From JARDZI01 sp041639705 (lineage in GTDB: Bacteria; Bacillota; Clostridia; Clostridiales; Caloramatoraceae): 6,456 nt of DNA. This document shows, piece after piece, positions 5,431 through 6,456 of this stretch. The stretch is from assembly GCA_041639705.1 (NCBI GenBank), contig JBEQBT010000198.1, positions 1 through 6,456 on the forward strand. The letters are read 5' to 3'. The position numbers and the translations under genes were made by a program. How positions within the stretch are numbered: position 1 is the first letter of the stretch; each line of letters begins with the position of its first letter. The notes below the pieces were generated by a model. That model was not told the origin of the DNA and made no database searches. It saw only the letters and a list, made by a program, of their open reading frames with translations.

Positions 5431-6454
5431 CATCAATATAATTTTTTACTTCATTACAAAACTTATCATGCTCCTCTTCCTGTTTACTAATCTTTTTTAT
5501 AATTGAAATAAATGCTTCCTTATTACATTGATGTCTATTTTTATAATAATCTCTTGATACCTTCCAAAACTTATGGGGAAACATGAGCAGTGAATAGATA
5601 ATTAGGTGTTCATTATAACTTAAAGTACGTATTTTTTCATAGACCTCTATTGCAGTTTTATATATTTCAAAATCCCATGAGGTATTTTCTCTTTTCAAAA
5701 TTCTTCTTAAAAAACCATAAATATCATGTACCGGCATTTCTATTGCAGTTTTATCAAAATCAATAATACATAATTTATTATCAGGGGTAAAAATAAGATT
5801 TTTATTAACATAATCCAGATGACAAATAGCCATTTCACTTACCTCATCACCAAGAGGAGCACTAAAATCAATTTGAGATAGTATATAAATACTTTCCTGG
5901 GCTTTTTCAATATTATAATCAAAATGTTCAAGATAAATCTTTGAGAACTTATCTCCAATTGTAAAGGCATTATTTGAAAGCTCTAACATTTGAATAAAAT
6001 GTTTATTAAAACTTTTAAAGTAATCATTATCAGCTTGCTTTATACAGCTTCCTGTTATTGGTTTAAAATTTATTGATGAAGCGTGAATCATTGCTAGATT
6101 TTCTGAAGCCATTTTAATATCATTAATATCATCATAATTACATTTCCTACCATCTACCCACTCGGTTAAAATAAATAAGTCACCCTTATATTCAACATAT
6201 TTTATTCCTCTTGTTGTTGATATTAATCTTGGACAAAAGATTCCTTTTGTATTTAACCACTCTATAACTGAATATATAAAAAGTAGTGAGGGTTTGTCAT
6301 AATAAACCTTTTTTAAACAGAGCAATCCTTTGCTTGTGCTTACTTTATATACAGCCCTCTGTTTTATAGTATCTTTAAATTTTATATTTTCAATATCATA
6401 TACATCCATACTATATTTAGATAATACATTTTCCTTTATTTCATGAAGAGGCAT
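5414..6454 (-). CDS. CotS-family spore coat protein (aminoglycoside-phosphotransferase-like kinase fold)
   Basis: 346 aa in the CotS/YutH-like branch of the APH/choline-kinase fold, members of which are spore coat proteins in Bacillus and clostridia. The N-lobe (about 1-105) shows VYKVSTSKGLLCLKKVYYD, with a candidate ATP-site lysine at 48 or 49, and the hinge-like DLFILTEWVDGR (92-103). The C-lobe has the Brenner-like catalytic motif HLDYVNKN (212-219: His212, Asp214, Asn219) and the metal-binding IIDFD (Asp232, Asp234). PHDIYGFLRR-like sequence (PVHDIYGFLRR, 241-251) and PHKFWKVSRDYY (293-304) are typical of CotS proteins. The catalytic residues are retained, so kinase activity is possible, but the substrate is unknown. 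The start ATG at 6454 is only 2 bases from the window edge, so its ribosome-binding site is unseen and an upstream in-frame start cannot be excluded. Length is near the family norm (about 340-350), so it is probably complete. It converges on ppdK and shares its terminator. It is presumably expressed in the mother cell during sporulation, which is inference. Confidence 0.85.
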   Translation of the reverse strand: MPLHEIKENVLSKYSMDVYDIENIKFKDTIKQRAVYKVSTSKGLLCLKKVYYDKPSLLFIYSVIEWLNTKGIFCPRLISTTRGIKYVEYKGDLFILTEWVDGRKCNYDDINDIKMASENLAMIHASSINFKPITGSCIKQADNDYFKSFNKHFIQMLELSNNAFTIGDKFSKIYLEHFDYNIEKAQESIYILSQIDFSAPLGDEVSEMAICHLDYVNKNLIFTPDNKLCIIDFDKTAIEMPVHDIYGFLRRILKRENTSWDFEIYKTAIEVYEKIRTLSYNEHLIIYSLLMFPHKFWKVSRDYYKNRHQCNKEAFISIIKKISKQEEEHDKFCNEVKNYIDEKFKE

Positions 6455-6456
6455 AA

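Overview
The window reads as ordinary low-GC Firmicutes chromosome, most likely from an endospore-forming Clostridium or close relative. The signs are strong A/T bias at third codon positions, AGA-rich arginine codons, strong Shine-Dalgarno sequences, TTG/GTG-type starts, a CotS-family spore-coat gene, and the housekeeping order era - recO - ccpN known from Bacillus and clostridia. No phage, insertion sequence with a transposase, CRISPR array, tRNA or rRNA was seen.

Layout. Positions 2-307 hold the C-terminal third of the GTPase Era. The era-recO gap carries a roughly 95-bp palindromic, MITE/REP-like repeat (314-408); its right edge may supply the -35 box of a recO promoter. recO (455-1195) is followed after 21 nt by a small DUF4342 protein with a UBA-like N-terminus (1217-1750). 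That pair ends in a strong intrinsic terminator that includes the stop codon. A 250-bp AT-rich leader follows, with two candidate sigma-A promoters, a long AT-rich hairpin and an inverted repeat that touches the ribosome-binding site. It precedes ccpN (about 2001-2648), an HTH plus two-CBS-domain regulator. Next comes ppdK (2754-5390), a full-length pyruvate, phosphate dikinase with its catalytic residues intact. A bidirectional terminator separates it from a convergent CotS-family kinase-fold gene (5414-6454, minus strand), which reaches the window edge.

How the genes relate. Era (ribosome assembly) and RecO (recombinational repair) are linked by conserved genome order rather than by pathway. 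CcpN next to ppdK is the functionally suggestive pair: CcpN-type proteins control gluconeogenic genes in Bacillus, and PPDK works at the pyruvate/PEP node. It is reasonable, but unproven here, that this CcpN controls ppdK. The PPDK regulatory kinase/phosphatase that accompanies ccpN in B. subtilis (yqfL) is not in this window. The most interesting material is non-coding: the intergenic repeat and the structured ccpN leader. No new biological system is evident.
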